Source: an uncultured Haliea sp.
GTDB lineage: Bacteria; Pseudomonadota; Gammaproteobacteria; Pseudomonadales; Halieaceae
Assembly: GCA_947258585.1 (NCBI GenBank)
Contig: CAMYIZ010000038.1
Coordinates: 24,751 to 88,750, forward strand
DNA length: 64,000 nucleotides
Reading direction: 5' to 3'
The notes beneath the pieces are model-generated. The model saw only the letters and a list, made by a program, of their open reading frames with translations, searched no databases and had not been told where the DNA came from. Positions 18,578-26,415 of this stretch are shown here, one piece after another. Made by a program: the position numbers and the translations under genes. Within the stretch, counting starts at the first letter, position 1, and each line of letters opens with the position of its first letter.

Positions 18578-19084
18578 ATGGCGCAGAACCAGAGTCAAAC
18601 CATCCCCCGGGACAAGTTCCTGACCATAGCGGTCAACCTGTTGTACAAGGCGTTTCTTGAGAATCGGCGCACGGAGTCGAAGAACGTCTTTCGCGACATG
18701 GCTGCCGGCAGGTCTGTGCACCTGACCAATGTCCAGATGGAGGATCGCTCCCAGGTCCGCTTCGATGTCGCCCTCGACCATACCGAGTTCCGCGGCAAGC
18801 TGAATTTTGGCGCGTTCCGCGCCAGCCTGGCCATGCTGGTCGCCCAGCTCAGCGATGCCCTGCGCGCGGGCAAGGACATCAAGGTGTTTACGGACCAGGG
18901 CAACCCGGACAACGTCATCTTCGGGCTGACAGCGGCTACCGAAGAGGACGGCGAGGTCAACGTCATGGTGTTGGGAGTCGATTCCAGCGAGACCCGCGGT
19001 TCCATTGAACTGCGGCTGCAGTACCTGGACCCGCAGCAGTTCGCACCGGAAGCCGAGGTCGCGCCCGCGTCGCCGTCAAGCTGA
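18578..19084 (+). CDS. conserved-looking hypothetical protein (168 aa)
   Basis: I do not recognise this family. The product is soluble, with no signal peptide or membrane segment, and looks mixed alpha/beta. It has an N-terminal helix (DKFLTIAVNLLYKAFLENRR), an Arg-rich linker, a FDVALDHTEFRGKLNFGAFRAS segment, a helix (LAMLVAQLSDALRAGKD), then beta strands ending in IELRLQYLDPQQF and a low-complexity Pro/Ser/Ala tail. Codon use resembles that of neighbouring genes, so it is probably real. It stands alone between the divergent SDR and the convergent MaoC gene. GTGAGGGCTTTTC precedes the ATG, giving a weak ribosome site. Confidence 0.65.
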   Translation: MAQNQSQTIPRDKFLTIAVNLLYKAFLENRRTESKNVFRDMAAGRSVHLTNVQMEDRSQVRFDVALDHTEFRGKLNFGAFRASLAMLVAQLSDALRAGKDIKVFTDQGNPDNVIFGLTAATEEDGEVNVMVLGVDSSETRGSIELRLQYLDPQQFAPEAEVAPASPSS

Positions 19085-19102
19085 CGTCCCCGCGGCCCGG
19101 TT

Positions 19103-19567
19103 TCAACCGGGCTTTGGCGTCTCGATTGTTACCGTTTCCCGCTCCGCCGGCGCCATCACTTCCGCGCTGCCTGTGACGACCTTCTTCCCGTGCTGGTTCA
19201 GGACCAGGCAGTCCAGGGTCACCTGGCGTCGCCGCGGTTGCTTGTCCGTCACGGTCAGCTGCACCGTCAGGGTGTCACCGATCTTCACCGGCAGCCGGAA
19301 CGCCAGCGACTGGCCCAGGTAGATAGTCCCCGGCCCCGGCAACTGCATGGCCAGTGCGGCTGAAATCAGGCCGCCGCTGAACATGCCGTGGGCGATGCAC
19401 TCGCCGAACGGGGTGCCGGCGGCGTAGGCCGGGTCCAGGTGCAGGGGGTTGTGGTCGCCTGAGGCCGCGGCAAACAGGCGGATATCCTCCATGGTGACCG
19501 TGCGGGTGCTCTCTGCCTGCTGGCCGATCGTCAGTTCATCGAAGGTATGGTTGCGCACTTCGGGCAT
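19103..19567 (-). CDS. MaoC-like (R)-specific hotdog hydratase
   Basis: A 154-aa single hotdog domain starting at the ATG at 19567 with an AGGAG 6 nt upstream. The hydratase-2 motif is clear: FAAASGDHNPLHLDPAYA, with the catalytic Asp/His pair and the conserved Asn, followed by IAHGMFSGGLISA. Such proteins hydrate trans-2-enoyl-CoA to (R)-3-hydroxyacyl-CoA, linking beta-oxidation to PHA or degrading branched acyl-CoAs. It is divergent from hrpA with a ~92-bp gap and has no acyl-CoA partner next to it. Confidence 0.85.
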   Translation of the reverse strand: MPEVRNHTFDELTIGQQAESTRTVTMEDIRLFAAASGDHNPLHLDPAYAAGTPFGECIAHGMFSGGLISAALAMQLPGPGTIYLGQSLAFRLPVKIGDTLTVQLTVTDKQPRRRQVTLDCLVLNQHGKKVVTGSAEVMAPAERETVTIETPKPG

Positions 19568-19659
19568 GCCGGGCTCCTGCGGGGATTGTTGAAAGCGCGA
19601 TGATACCTTAGTGTAGCGGGCCCCAAACACCCCGAAACCCAGCCCGCAGGAGCAGAGCG

Positions 19660-22600
19660 ATGCCGGAAGCGGTGGTTCGCGCCATCCCGCCGATTACCTA
19701 TCCCCCCGAGTTGCCTGTGGTGCAGCGCCGGGAGGACATCGCGCGGGCCATCAGCGAGCACCAGGTGGTGATCATTGCCGGCGAAACCGGTTCCGGCAAG
19801 ACCACCCAGATCCCCAAGATCTGCCTGGAGCTGGGGCGTGGCCGCGAGGCCCGGATCGGCCACACCCAGCCTCGCCGACTGGCGGCGAGGACCGTGGCGC
19901 AGCGTATTTCCGATGAACTGCAGGTGCCGCTGGGCGAGGCGGTGGGCTACCAGGTGCGTTTCACCGACCAGGTTTCCGAGGCCTCGGCGGTCAAGCTGAT
20001 GACCGATGGCATACTGCTGGCGGAGATCCGCAACGACCGGCTCCTGCGGCAGTACGACACGCTGATTATCGACGAGGCCCACGAGCGCAGCCTCAACATT
20101 GACTTCCTGCTCGGCTACCTGCGGCAGCTGTTGCCGAAACGGCCAGACCTGAAGTTGATCATCACGTCCGCTACCATCGACGTCAACAGCTTCTCGCAAC
20201 ACTTTGGCAACGCCCCCATCATTGAGGTCTCCGGTCGCAGCTACCCGGTGGAAACGGTGTACCTTGATCCCGCCGAAGATCGGGACCTGGGGCTGCAGGA
20301 GCAGATCGTGGGCCTGGTCGACGACATTGAAGCGGGCCGTTTCGGGGAGCGCGGGGATGTGCTGGTGTTCCTGCCGGGAGAGCGCGATATTCGAGAGCTG
20401 GCGCGGCAACTGCGAGGTCGGGAACGGCTGGAGGTGCTGCCGCTCTACGCCCGCCTCACCCAGGCCGAACAGAGCCGCGTTTTCGACCTCTCGCGGCGGC
20501 GGGGGATGCGGGTGGTACTGGCGACGAATGTGGCGGAGACCTCCGTTACCGTGCCCGGTATCCGCTATGTGATCGACCCGGGAGAAGCCCGTATCAGCCG
20601 CTACAGCTTCCGCACCAAGGTGCAGCGGCTGCCCATTGAGCCCATCTCCCGGGCCAGCGCGAACCAGCGCCAGGGCCGCTGTGGCCGTATCGCTCCCGGC
20701 GTCTGTATCCGTCTCTACACGGAAACCGATTTCCTCTCGCGGCCGGAGTTCACCGACCCGGAGATTCTCCGCACCAGCCTCGCGGCGGTGATTCTGCAGA
20801 TGCTGAACCTGGGGCTGGGGGAACTGCAGCGCTTCCCCTTTATCAATCCCCCGGACCCGCGCATGGTGCGCGACGGCTACAAGCTGCTGCAGGAGTTGGG
20901 GGCGGTCACCGGTCGCGGCAAGCTGACCGGCATCGGCAAGCGCATGGCCAGGTTGCCGGTGGATCCGCGCCTGGCGCGGATGGTTCTGGCCGCTCAGCAG
21001 CTGTCCTGTCTGGATGAGGTGCTGGTGATCGCGGCGGCACTGGCCATCCAGGATCCCCGGGAACGGCCGGCGGACAAGCAGGCGCAGGCCGACCAGATGC
21101 ACGCGCGCTTTCGTCACCCGCGCTCGGACTTCATGGCCTGGCTGGCCCTCTGGCGCTATTACGAGGAGCAGCGCCAGGCCCTGAGCCAGAGCCAGTTGCG
21201 CAAGCTCTGCCAGCGCGAATTCCTCTCGTTCCTGCGGCTGCGTGAGTGGCGCGACATGCATGCCCAGCTGCGCATTGGCTGCCGCCAGCTCGGGCTGCAT
21301 CCGGGGGCGGGATTGCCCGCGGTGGAAGAGGAGAGCTATGACGCGGTGCACCGGGCCCTGCTGGCGGGTTTACTGTCGAATATTGCCCAGCACCAGGAGG
21401 ACCGGGACTACCTCGGCAGCCGCAACCGCAAGCTGCAGATTTTTCCCGGCTCCGCCCTGGGGCGGCAGCGGCCGAAGTGGCTGGTGGCAGCGGAGATCGT
21501 GGAAACCTCAAGGGTGTTCGCCCGTACGGTCGGCACCATCGATCCCGCCTGGGTCCTGGACACCAACCCGGAGCTCCTCAAATTCCACTATTACGAACCG
21601 CGTTGGGAGGCACGCCAGGGGCGGGCCATGGCCTGGGAGAGAGTGACGCTGTACGGCCTGACGGTGGCCGACAAGCGCCCGGTACACTACGGCCCGATCA
21701 ATCCGGCGGAATCGCGGGAGCTGCTGATTCGCGAAGGCCTGATCGCCGGGCGCTTTCCCCGCCATCCCGGATTCCTGAAGCACAATCTCAAGCTGCTGCG
21801 CACGCTTGAAGATCTCGAAGCCCGGGCCCGGCGCCGGGACCTGCTGGCCGACGAGCAGGTGCTCTTTGCGTTCTATGCCGAGCGCCTGCCGGAGGACGTC
21901 ACCACCGCCGAGCGCCTGCGCGCCTGGCTGGCGGCCACGCCGGCTGCGGATGCCAGCCTGCGGGTTCCCCGCGACTTGCTGCTGGCGCGGGACCCGGGAT
22001 CCGGCCTCGGCCAGCAGTTCCCCGATCGCTTGAGCTGGGGTGACATGGAGTTCCGCCTCAGCTACCAGTTCGAGCCGGGGCAGGCGACGGACGGTGTTTC
22101 GGTGACGGTGCCGGTCGGACTGCTGAACCGGGTGCCGCGCTTCCGGTTCGACTGGCTGGTACCGGGCTTGCTGCGTGACAAGTGTATTGCCCTGGTCAAA
22201 AGCCTGCCCAAGGACAAGCGCAAGCAGCTGGTGCCGGTGCCGGACACGGTGGATCGCGCGCTGGCGCTGCTGGCTCCCGGGGACGAGGACCTCTGTGTGG
22301 CACTGGCCCGGGAACTCTCACGGCTGGGCGGTATTGCCGTACAGCCCGGCGACCTGCAGGCGGACAGGCTGGACGCCTTCTACCGTATGAATATCCGGGT
22401 CGTCGACGCGGATGGCAAGCTGCTGAACCAGGGACGGGACCTGGCGGCACTGGTGGCCGAGTTTCGCAGCGACACGCGCCAGACCATCAGCGCGGCGGCC
22501 ACCAGCAGTCCCGCCCGGGAGGGCCTGACCCACTGGGATATCGATGCGCTGCCCGAGACCTGGCGGTTCCGCCAGGCCGGCACCGAGATCGTGGCCTGGC

Positions 22601-23415
22601 CGGCCCTGGTGGACCGGGGTGAGTCGGTGGCGGTGGAGTTGTGCGATTACCCGGGTCTGGCCCTGTTGCAACACCGGCTCGGGGTGCTGCGGCTGCTGCG
22701 GCTGCAGCAGAAACAGCAGGTCAAGTTCCTGCGCAAACAGCTGCTGCTTGGCAACGAGACCAGTCTGCTGCTGGCGGCGGCAGGGCAGGAGCGGGTGCCG
22801 CTGGTGGATGACCTGATCGATGCGGCCTGGGTTCAGGTCGGTGGCCTCAATGAGGCCCTGCCGCGTGACGCAGCTGGATTCCAGGCCGTGCTGGCCCACA
22901 GTGGCGAGGTCGTGGCGCGGGCTACGGCGCTGGAAACCAACCTGCTCAATGCACTGAAACCGCTGGCGGAGCTGCAGCCTCTTTGGGCCCGGTTTACCGA
23001 CCCGTCCTGGGCCCCGGCACTGGCGGATATCCGGGAACAGCTTGCGGACCTGTGGCAGCCCGGGTTTCAGCGCGATACCCCGGCGGACTGGCTGGCCCAG
23101 TACCCGCGCTACATGAAAGCGCTGAAACAGCGTCTGGAGCGCCTTGGCGGGCAGCTGCCCCGCGACACCACCCAGCGCGAGATGCTGCAGCGGCTTGCCG
23201 AGCCCCTGCGCGATGCCCGCGCCCGGTGGCCGGGTCTACTGGCCCAGTGCGCGCCGGCGCAGCAATATCGCTGGATGCTGGAGGAATTTCGGGTGTCCCT
23301 GTTCGCCCAGCAACTGGGCACCCGCATACCGGTCTCCGACAAGCGTCTGCAGGAGCAGTGGGGGCTGGTGAGCGAGTGGCTCGATACCCATCCGGACGGT
23401 GGTCTCGCACCCTGA
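19660..23415 (+). CDS. hrpA: ATP-dependent RNA helicase HrpA
   Basis: A 1251-aa DEAH-box helicase, the usual HrpA size. The Walker A motif is GETGSGKTT (41-49), DEAH is at 138-141, followed by ITSATIDV (motif III) and the motif VI segment ANQRQGRCGR. Beyond the helicase core come the ratchet/OB region and a long C-terminal DUF3418-type domain typical of HrpA rather than HrpB. The ATG at 19660 has AGGAGCAGAGCG before it. Related proteins act in mRNA processing and in rescue of stalled ribosomes. Confidence 0.95.
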   Translation: MPEAVVRAIPPITYPPELPVVQRREDIARAISEHQVVIIAGETGSGKTTQIPKICLELGRGREARIGHTQPRRLAARTVAQRISDELQVPLGEAVGYQVRFTDQVSEASAVKLMTDGILLAEIRNDRLLRQYDTLIIDEAHERSLNIDFLLGYLRQLLPKRPDLKLIITSATIDVNSFSQHFGNAPIIEVSGRSYPVETVYLDPAEDRDLGLQEQIVGLVDDIEAGRFGERGDVLVFLPGERDIRELARQLRGRERLEVLPLYARLTQAEQSRVFDLSRRRGMRVVLATNVAETSVTVPGIRYVIDPGEARISRYSFRTKVQRLPIEPISRASANQRQGRCGRIAPGVCIRLYTETDFLSRPEFTDPEILRTSLAAVILQMLNLGLGELQRFPFINPPDPRMVRDGYKLLQELGAVTGRGKLTGIGKRMARLPVDPRLARMVLAAQQLSCLDEVLVIAAALAIQDPRERPADKQAQADQMHARFRHPRSDFMAWLALWRYYEEQRQALSQSQLRKLCQREFLSFLRLREWRDMHAQLRIGCRQLGLHPGAGLPAVEEESYDAVHRALLAGLLSNIAQHQEDRDYLGSRNRKLQIFPGSALGRQRPKWLVAAEIVETSRVFARTVGTIDPAWVLDTNPELLKFHYYEPRWEARQGRAMAWERVTLYGLTVADKRPVHYGPINPAESRELLIREGLIAGRFPRHPGFLKHNLKLLRTLEDLEARARRRDLLADEQVLFAFYAERLPEDVTTAERLRAWLAATPAADASLRVPRDLLLARDPGSGLGQQFPDRLSWGDMEFRLSYQFEPGQATDGVSVTVPVGLLNRVPRFRFDWLVPGLLRDKCIALVKSLPKDKRKQLVPVPDTVDRALALLAPGDEDLCVALARELSRLGGIAVQPGDLQADRLDAFYRMNIRVVDADGKLLNQGRDLAALVAEFRSDTRQTISAAATSSPAREGLTHWDIDALPETWRFRQAGTEIVAWPALVDRGESVAVELCDYPGLALLQHRLGVLRLLRLQQKQQVKFLRKQLLLGNETSLLLAAAGQERVPLVDDLIDAAWVQVGGLNEALPRDAAGFQAVLAHSGEVVARATALETNLLNALKPLAELQPLWARFTDPSWAPALADIREQLADLWQPGFQRDTPADWLAQYPRYMKALKQRLERLGGQLPRDTTQREMLQRLAEPLRDARARWPGLLAQCAPAQQYRWMLEEFRVSLFAQQLGTRIPVSDKRLQEQWGLVSEWLDTHPDGGLAP

Positions 23416-23552
23416 AATATGAAATAGTACCAAAGCCCCTCGAAGCGCGGGGAAACTTCCTCGCCAATACTGGGTCACAGCACTGACTGTTGGCGTTTGG
23501 CGCCGGCATTGAATGTGTTCGAGAACTTCCACTAATCAAAAGGACAATCATC

Positions 23553-23894
23553 ATGGCTCAGTCAAAGAAGCCCTTCGCATTCGCCCTCGGTGCAGCCTTC
23601 CTGGCCAGCTCCGTGGTACCCATGGCATCAGCGGAGGCCAACCCCTTTGCGGCGGAACAGCTTAACACCGGCTACAACCTTGCCAACTACGCCTCTCACG
23701 GTGACGGCGACCACGAGGGAAAATGTGGTGAGGGCAAGTGTGGTGAGAAGGAAGGTGAAGGCAAGTGCGGTGAAGGCAAGTGCGGCGAAAAGGATGGTGA
23801 AGGCAAGTGTGGCGAAGGCAAGTGTGGTGAAAAGGACGGCGAACGCAAGGACGGCGAGGGCAAGTGTGGCGAAGGGAAGTGCGGCGGTGCCTGA
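23553..23894 (+). CDS. hvfA: HvfA-type RiPP precursor with EGKCG repeats
   Basis: A 113-aa exported precursor starting at the ATG at 23553 with AAAGGA 8 nt upstream. The signal peptide (residues 1 to ~27) is basic SKK, hydrophobic FALGAAFLASSVV, then MASA before E. A linker (28-54) leads to a low-complexity core (55-112) with eight EGKCG motifs and eight Cys, arranged as four pairs separated by EK(E/D)G spacers. In the known HvfA/B/C system, MNIO enzymes convert Cys in EGKCG motifs to oxazolone/thioamide pairs that bind copper. The two next genes encode exactly those partners, and the stop overlaps the hvfB ATG (TGATG). Copper binding here is inferred. Confidence 0.9.
   Translation: MAQSKKPFAFALGAAFLASSVVPMASAEANPFAAEQLNTGYNLANYASHGDGDHEGKCGEGKCGEKEGEGKCGEGKCGEKDGEGKCGEGKCGEKDGERKDGEGKCGEGKCGGA
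23715..23885 (+). repeat. in-frame tandem repeats in the hvfA core
   Basis: About three 42-bp units (EGKCGEGKCGEK-acidic-G) are followed by a short degenerate ERKDG spacer and a final EGKCGEGKCGG. The repeats are in frame and conserved more strongly at the protein than the codon level. Confidence 0.85.
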
Positions 23895-24751
23895 TGCCGG
23901 ATAGTCACAACGGGCCCGCGGGAGCGGGCCTGGGATTGCGACGGGCCCTGATGGGTCCGCTGCTTTCGCTGCCCCGGGGCGAGCTGGATTTTCTCGAGCT
24001 GGCGCCGGAGAACTGGATTCGGGTAGGCGGCCGCTACGGGCGCCAGTTGCGCCAGCTCGCGGAGCGCTTCCCTCTGGTGTTCCACGGCTTGTCACTGGAC
24101 ATTGGTGGCCCGGACCCGCTGGACACGGACCTGCTGCACGCCGTGCGCAGGTTGATGGACGAACTGGGGGTGGACGTGTACAGCGAGCACCTCTCCTGGT
24201 GTGCCGCCGAGGGGCACCTCTACGATCTCCTGCCAATACCCTTTACCGCGGAGGCGGTGCGCCACGTCACCCAGCGCGTACAGCAGGTGCAGGACATTAT
24301 AGGCGCGCCGCTGGCCCTGGAGAACGCCTCCTATTACGCCCAGGCGCAGGCCGACATGAGCGAGGCGGAATTCATCAGCGCCGTGGTCAGTGGCTCCGGC
24401 TGTGACCTCCTGCTCGATGTGAACAACATCTACGTCAACAGTATCAACCACGGCTATGACGTGTCCGCTTTCCTGCGCGCCCTGCCGCTGGACCGGGTAC
24501 GCTATATCCACGTGGCCGGTCATTACGATGAAGCACCCGATTTGAAGGTGGACACCCACGGCGCCGATGTCATCGACCCGGTGTGGGACCTGCTGGCCGA
24601 GGCCTACCACCTGCTGGGGCCGGTGCCAACGCTGCTTGAGCGCGACTTCAATCTGCCGCCCCTGCCGGACCTGTTGCGGGAGGTGGCGCGGATTCGTGAG
24701 TTGCAAACGGCTCGCAGCACTGACAACAGGCTGGCGCTCGCCCATGGCTGA
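23894..24751 (+). CDS. hvfB: HvfB, DUF692 multinuclear iron-dependent oxidase (MNIO)
   Basis: A 285-aa TIM-barrel DUF692 protein starting at the ATG at 23894. Candidate iron ligands sit in the family segments VFHGLSLDIG (H64), SEHLSW (H99), LALENASYY (E143), LLLDVNNIYVNSINH (D175, H186), IHVAGHYDE (H206, H210), KVDTHGADV (H222) and LLERDFNLP. MNIOs use two or three iron ions and O2 to rearrange Cys residues of a precursor peptide. Being overlapped with hvfA upstream and hvfC downstream (8 bp) makes the modification target clear. The reaction on this exact precursor is inferred from the family. Confidence 0.92.
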   Translation: MPDSHNGPAGAGLGLRRALMGPLLSLPRGELDFLELAPENWIRVGGRYGRQLRQLAERFPLVFHGLSLDIGGPDPLDTDLLHAVRRLMDELGVDVYSEHLSWCAAEGHLYDLLPIPFTAEAVRHVTQRVQQVQDIIGAPLALENASYYAQAQADMSEAEFISAVVSGSGCDLLLDVNNIYVNSINHGYDVSAFLRALPLDRVRYIHVAGHYDEAPDLKVDTHGADVIDPVWDLLAEAYHLLGPVPTLLERDFNLPPLPDLLREVARIRELQTARSTDNRLALAHG

Positions 24752-25481
24752 GCTGCGTGACAGTCAGCTGGCATTCGCCGGGCACCTGCGCAATCCTGAC
24801 GCTGTGCCCCCGCCGGGTGGCATTGAGCCGCGTCGCCTGAAGATTTATCAGGACCTCATCTACAACAACATCGAGGGCTTTATCAGCGGTGGTTTCCCCG
24901 TGCTGCGGAGTCTGTATTCCGCACCGGCGTGGCACGCCCTGGTACGCCAGTTCATTGACGACCATCGCTGCCACACACCGTATTTCCTTGAAATCAGCCA
25001 GGAGTTCCTGCGCTTTCTGTTCGAACGTCACCAGCCCGGGCCGGAGGCCCCGCCGTTTATTGCCGAGCTGGCTCACTATGAGTGGGCGGAGCTCGCCCTC
25101 TCGGTCGCGGAGGAGGATTTGCCGCCCCCGGCACCTGGTCGCGACCCGCTGGCGGCGGTGCCGCGGCTGTCACCGCTGGCCTGGGTGCTGGCCTACCAGT
25201 TCCCCGTGCACCGCATCGGGGCCGACTATCGGCCCGCGGAACCCGGTGATCCAGTCTATCTGACGGTCTATCGTGACAGGGAGGACGAGGTCCAATTCAT
25301 GGTTCTCAATGCCGCCAGCGCGCGCCTGCTGGAGCTTGCCCGCGACAACGAATCGGGCAGCGGCGCCCAGCTTTTACAGCAGCTGGCAGTGGAGCTGGGT
25401 ATGGATCCAGAGCGGGTCCTTGGCTTCGGTGGCACCCAGCTGGCGGATTTCGCCAGCCGTGGCGTCGTTATCCTGCACTGA
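24744..25481 (+). CDS. hvfC: HvfC, DUF2063 partner protein of the MNIO
   Basis: A 245-aa protein starting at the ATG at 24744, overlapping hvfB by 8 bp. The N-terminal ~95 residues match the DUF2063 helical domain: FAGHLRNP, RLKIYQDLIYNNIEGFISGGFPVLR, then YFLEISQEFLRFL. The rest is a mixed domain likely to hold the precursor. In known Hvf and related MNIO systems the C protein forms a complex with the B enzyme and recruits the precursor leader. No DoxX-type HvfD gene follows. Confidence 0.88.
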   Translation: MAELRDSQLAFAGHLRNPDAVPPPGGIEPRRLKIYQDLIYNNIEGFISGGFPVLRSLYSAPAWHALVRQFIDDHRCHTPYFLEISQEFLRFLFERHQPGPEAPPFIAELAHYEWAELALSVAEEDLPPPAPGRDPLAAVPRLSPLAWVLAYQFPVHRIGADYRPAEPGDPVYLTVYRDREDEVQFMVLNAASARLLELARDNESGSGAQLLQQLAVELGMDPERVLGFGGTQLADFASRGVVILH

Positions 25482-25511
25482 TACAAGCCAACTTTTGCCC
25501 CTTAGTCCGTG

Positions 25512-25540
25512 TTGCTCCTCCGTACACACAAGCGTAATAT
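25512..25540 (+). promoter_or_regulatory. possible sigma-70-like promoter for mlaA
   Basis: TTGCTC (25512-25517), a 17-bp spacer, then TAATAT (25535-25540), 31 bp before the mlaA ATG. The -10 is good (5/6) and the -35 weak (3/6). Confidence 0.4.
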
Positions 25541-25571
25541 TCCGCCACTTTTTTCGAACATCGGCAATGCC

Positions 25572-26291
25572 ATGAAACTGCTGCGCCCGACCCTGGGGCT
25601 CCTGTGTCTGCTTCTGCTTGCTCCGGCGATGGCCCAGGAGCCCGTCAATCCCGACCCCTGGGAGGGTTTCAACCGCCCCATCTTCGAGTTCAATGAGCAG
25701 CTGGACAAGTATGTTCTGAAACCCGTGGCGAAAGGCTACCAGGCGGTGATGCCTGATCCCGCGGAAAGGGGCGTCAGCAATTTTTTCAGCAACCTGCGTG
25801 ACGCCAACTCCACCCTCAACGCCGTGCTGCAGGGGCGTCCCGGTGGCGCGGTCCGCGCTGGCGGCCGTTTCCTGCTCAATTCGACGTTTGGCATGCTGGG
25901 GCTGTTTGATGTGGCCACCCGTATGGGTGTCGAGCCCTACCGCACAGACTTCGGTCACACCCTGGCCATCTGGGGCGCCCCTTCCGGGCCGTATCTAATG
26001 GTTCCCGTGCTGGGGCCGCGCACCGTCCGCAGCGGCACCGGTTCCGTCTTCGACGCTTTTGCCTCGGTGGAGATGGCCATCGACGACGCGGGCATCCGCA
26101 ACTCCCTCCGGGGGCTGGATATCGTCGACGCCCGTGCCGGGCTGCTCAAGGCGGAGGACCTGGTGTCGGGGGACCGCTATATCTTCCTGCGCGATGCCTA
26201 CCTGCAGCAGCGCCGGGCGCTGGTCAATGATGGCGTGGTGGAGGACAGCTTCTCGGACTTTGGCGACGATGACTGGGGCGAGGAATTTTGA
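25572..26291 (+). CDS. mlaA: MlaA/VacJ outer-membrane lipid asymmetry protein
   Basis: A 239-aa MlaA-family protein. It has the family opening DPWEGFNRPIFEFNEQLDKYVLKPVAKGY, then NFFSNLRD, GRFLLNSTFGMLGLFD and MVPVLGPRTVRSGTG. MlaA sits in the outer membrane and hands mislocalised phospholipids to the Mla shuttle. The N-terminus (MKLLRPTLGLLCLLLLAPAMA before Q) looks like a signal peptidase I site: the only Cys is at position 12 inside the hydrophobic run and not in a lipobox, unlike E. coli MlaA. An acidic C-terminal tail follows. It is the first gene of an mlaA-rssB-rssC block. Confidence 0.92.
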   Translation: MKLLRPTLGLLCLLLLAPAMAQEPVNPDPWEGFNRPIFEFNEQLDKYVLKPVAKGYQAVMPDPAERGVSNFFSNLRDANSTLNAVLQGRPGGAVRAGGRFLLNSTFGMLGLFDVATRMGVEPYRTDFGHTLAIWGAPSGPYLMVPVLGPRTVRSGTGSVFDAFASVEMAIDDAGIRNSLRGLDIVDARAGLLKAEDLVSGDRYIFLRDAYLQQRRALVNDGVVEDSFSDFGDDDWGEEF

Positions 26292-26415
26292 GGTCCACGC
26301 CCCGCTCCGTTACCCGCAGCAAAACTGTGAAATCCTGCCAGAACACAGCGCCTGCCGGTTGCCCGCCCCGGGGCAAGGGCGTAGTGTCTGCCCGCAAGTT
26401 TCCCGCAAGTAACGC

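Noticed and set aside
19531..21351. 606-residue open frame antisense to hrpA
   Set aside because: Arg/Gln/His-rich shadow of the DEAH helicase; no motif.
23462..23495. Terminator between hrpA and hvfA (CGCCAA / TTGGCG)
   Set aside because: The stem is only 6 bp with a 22-nt loop and only three T residues follow.
23715..23885. CRISPR-like repeats
   Set aside because: Repeats are in-frame, contiguous and encode EGKCG motifs; there are no unique spacers.
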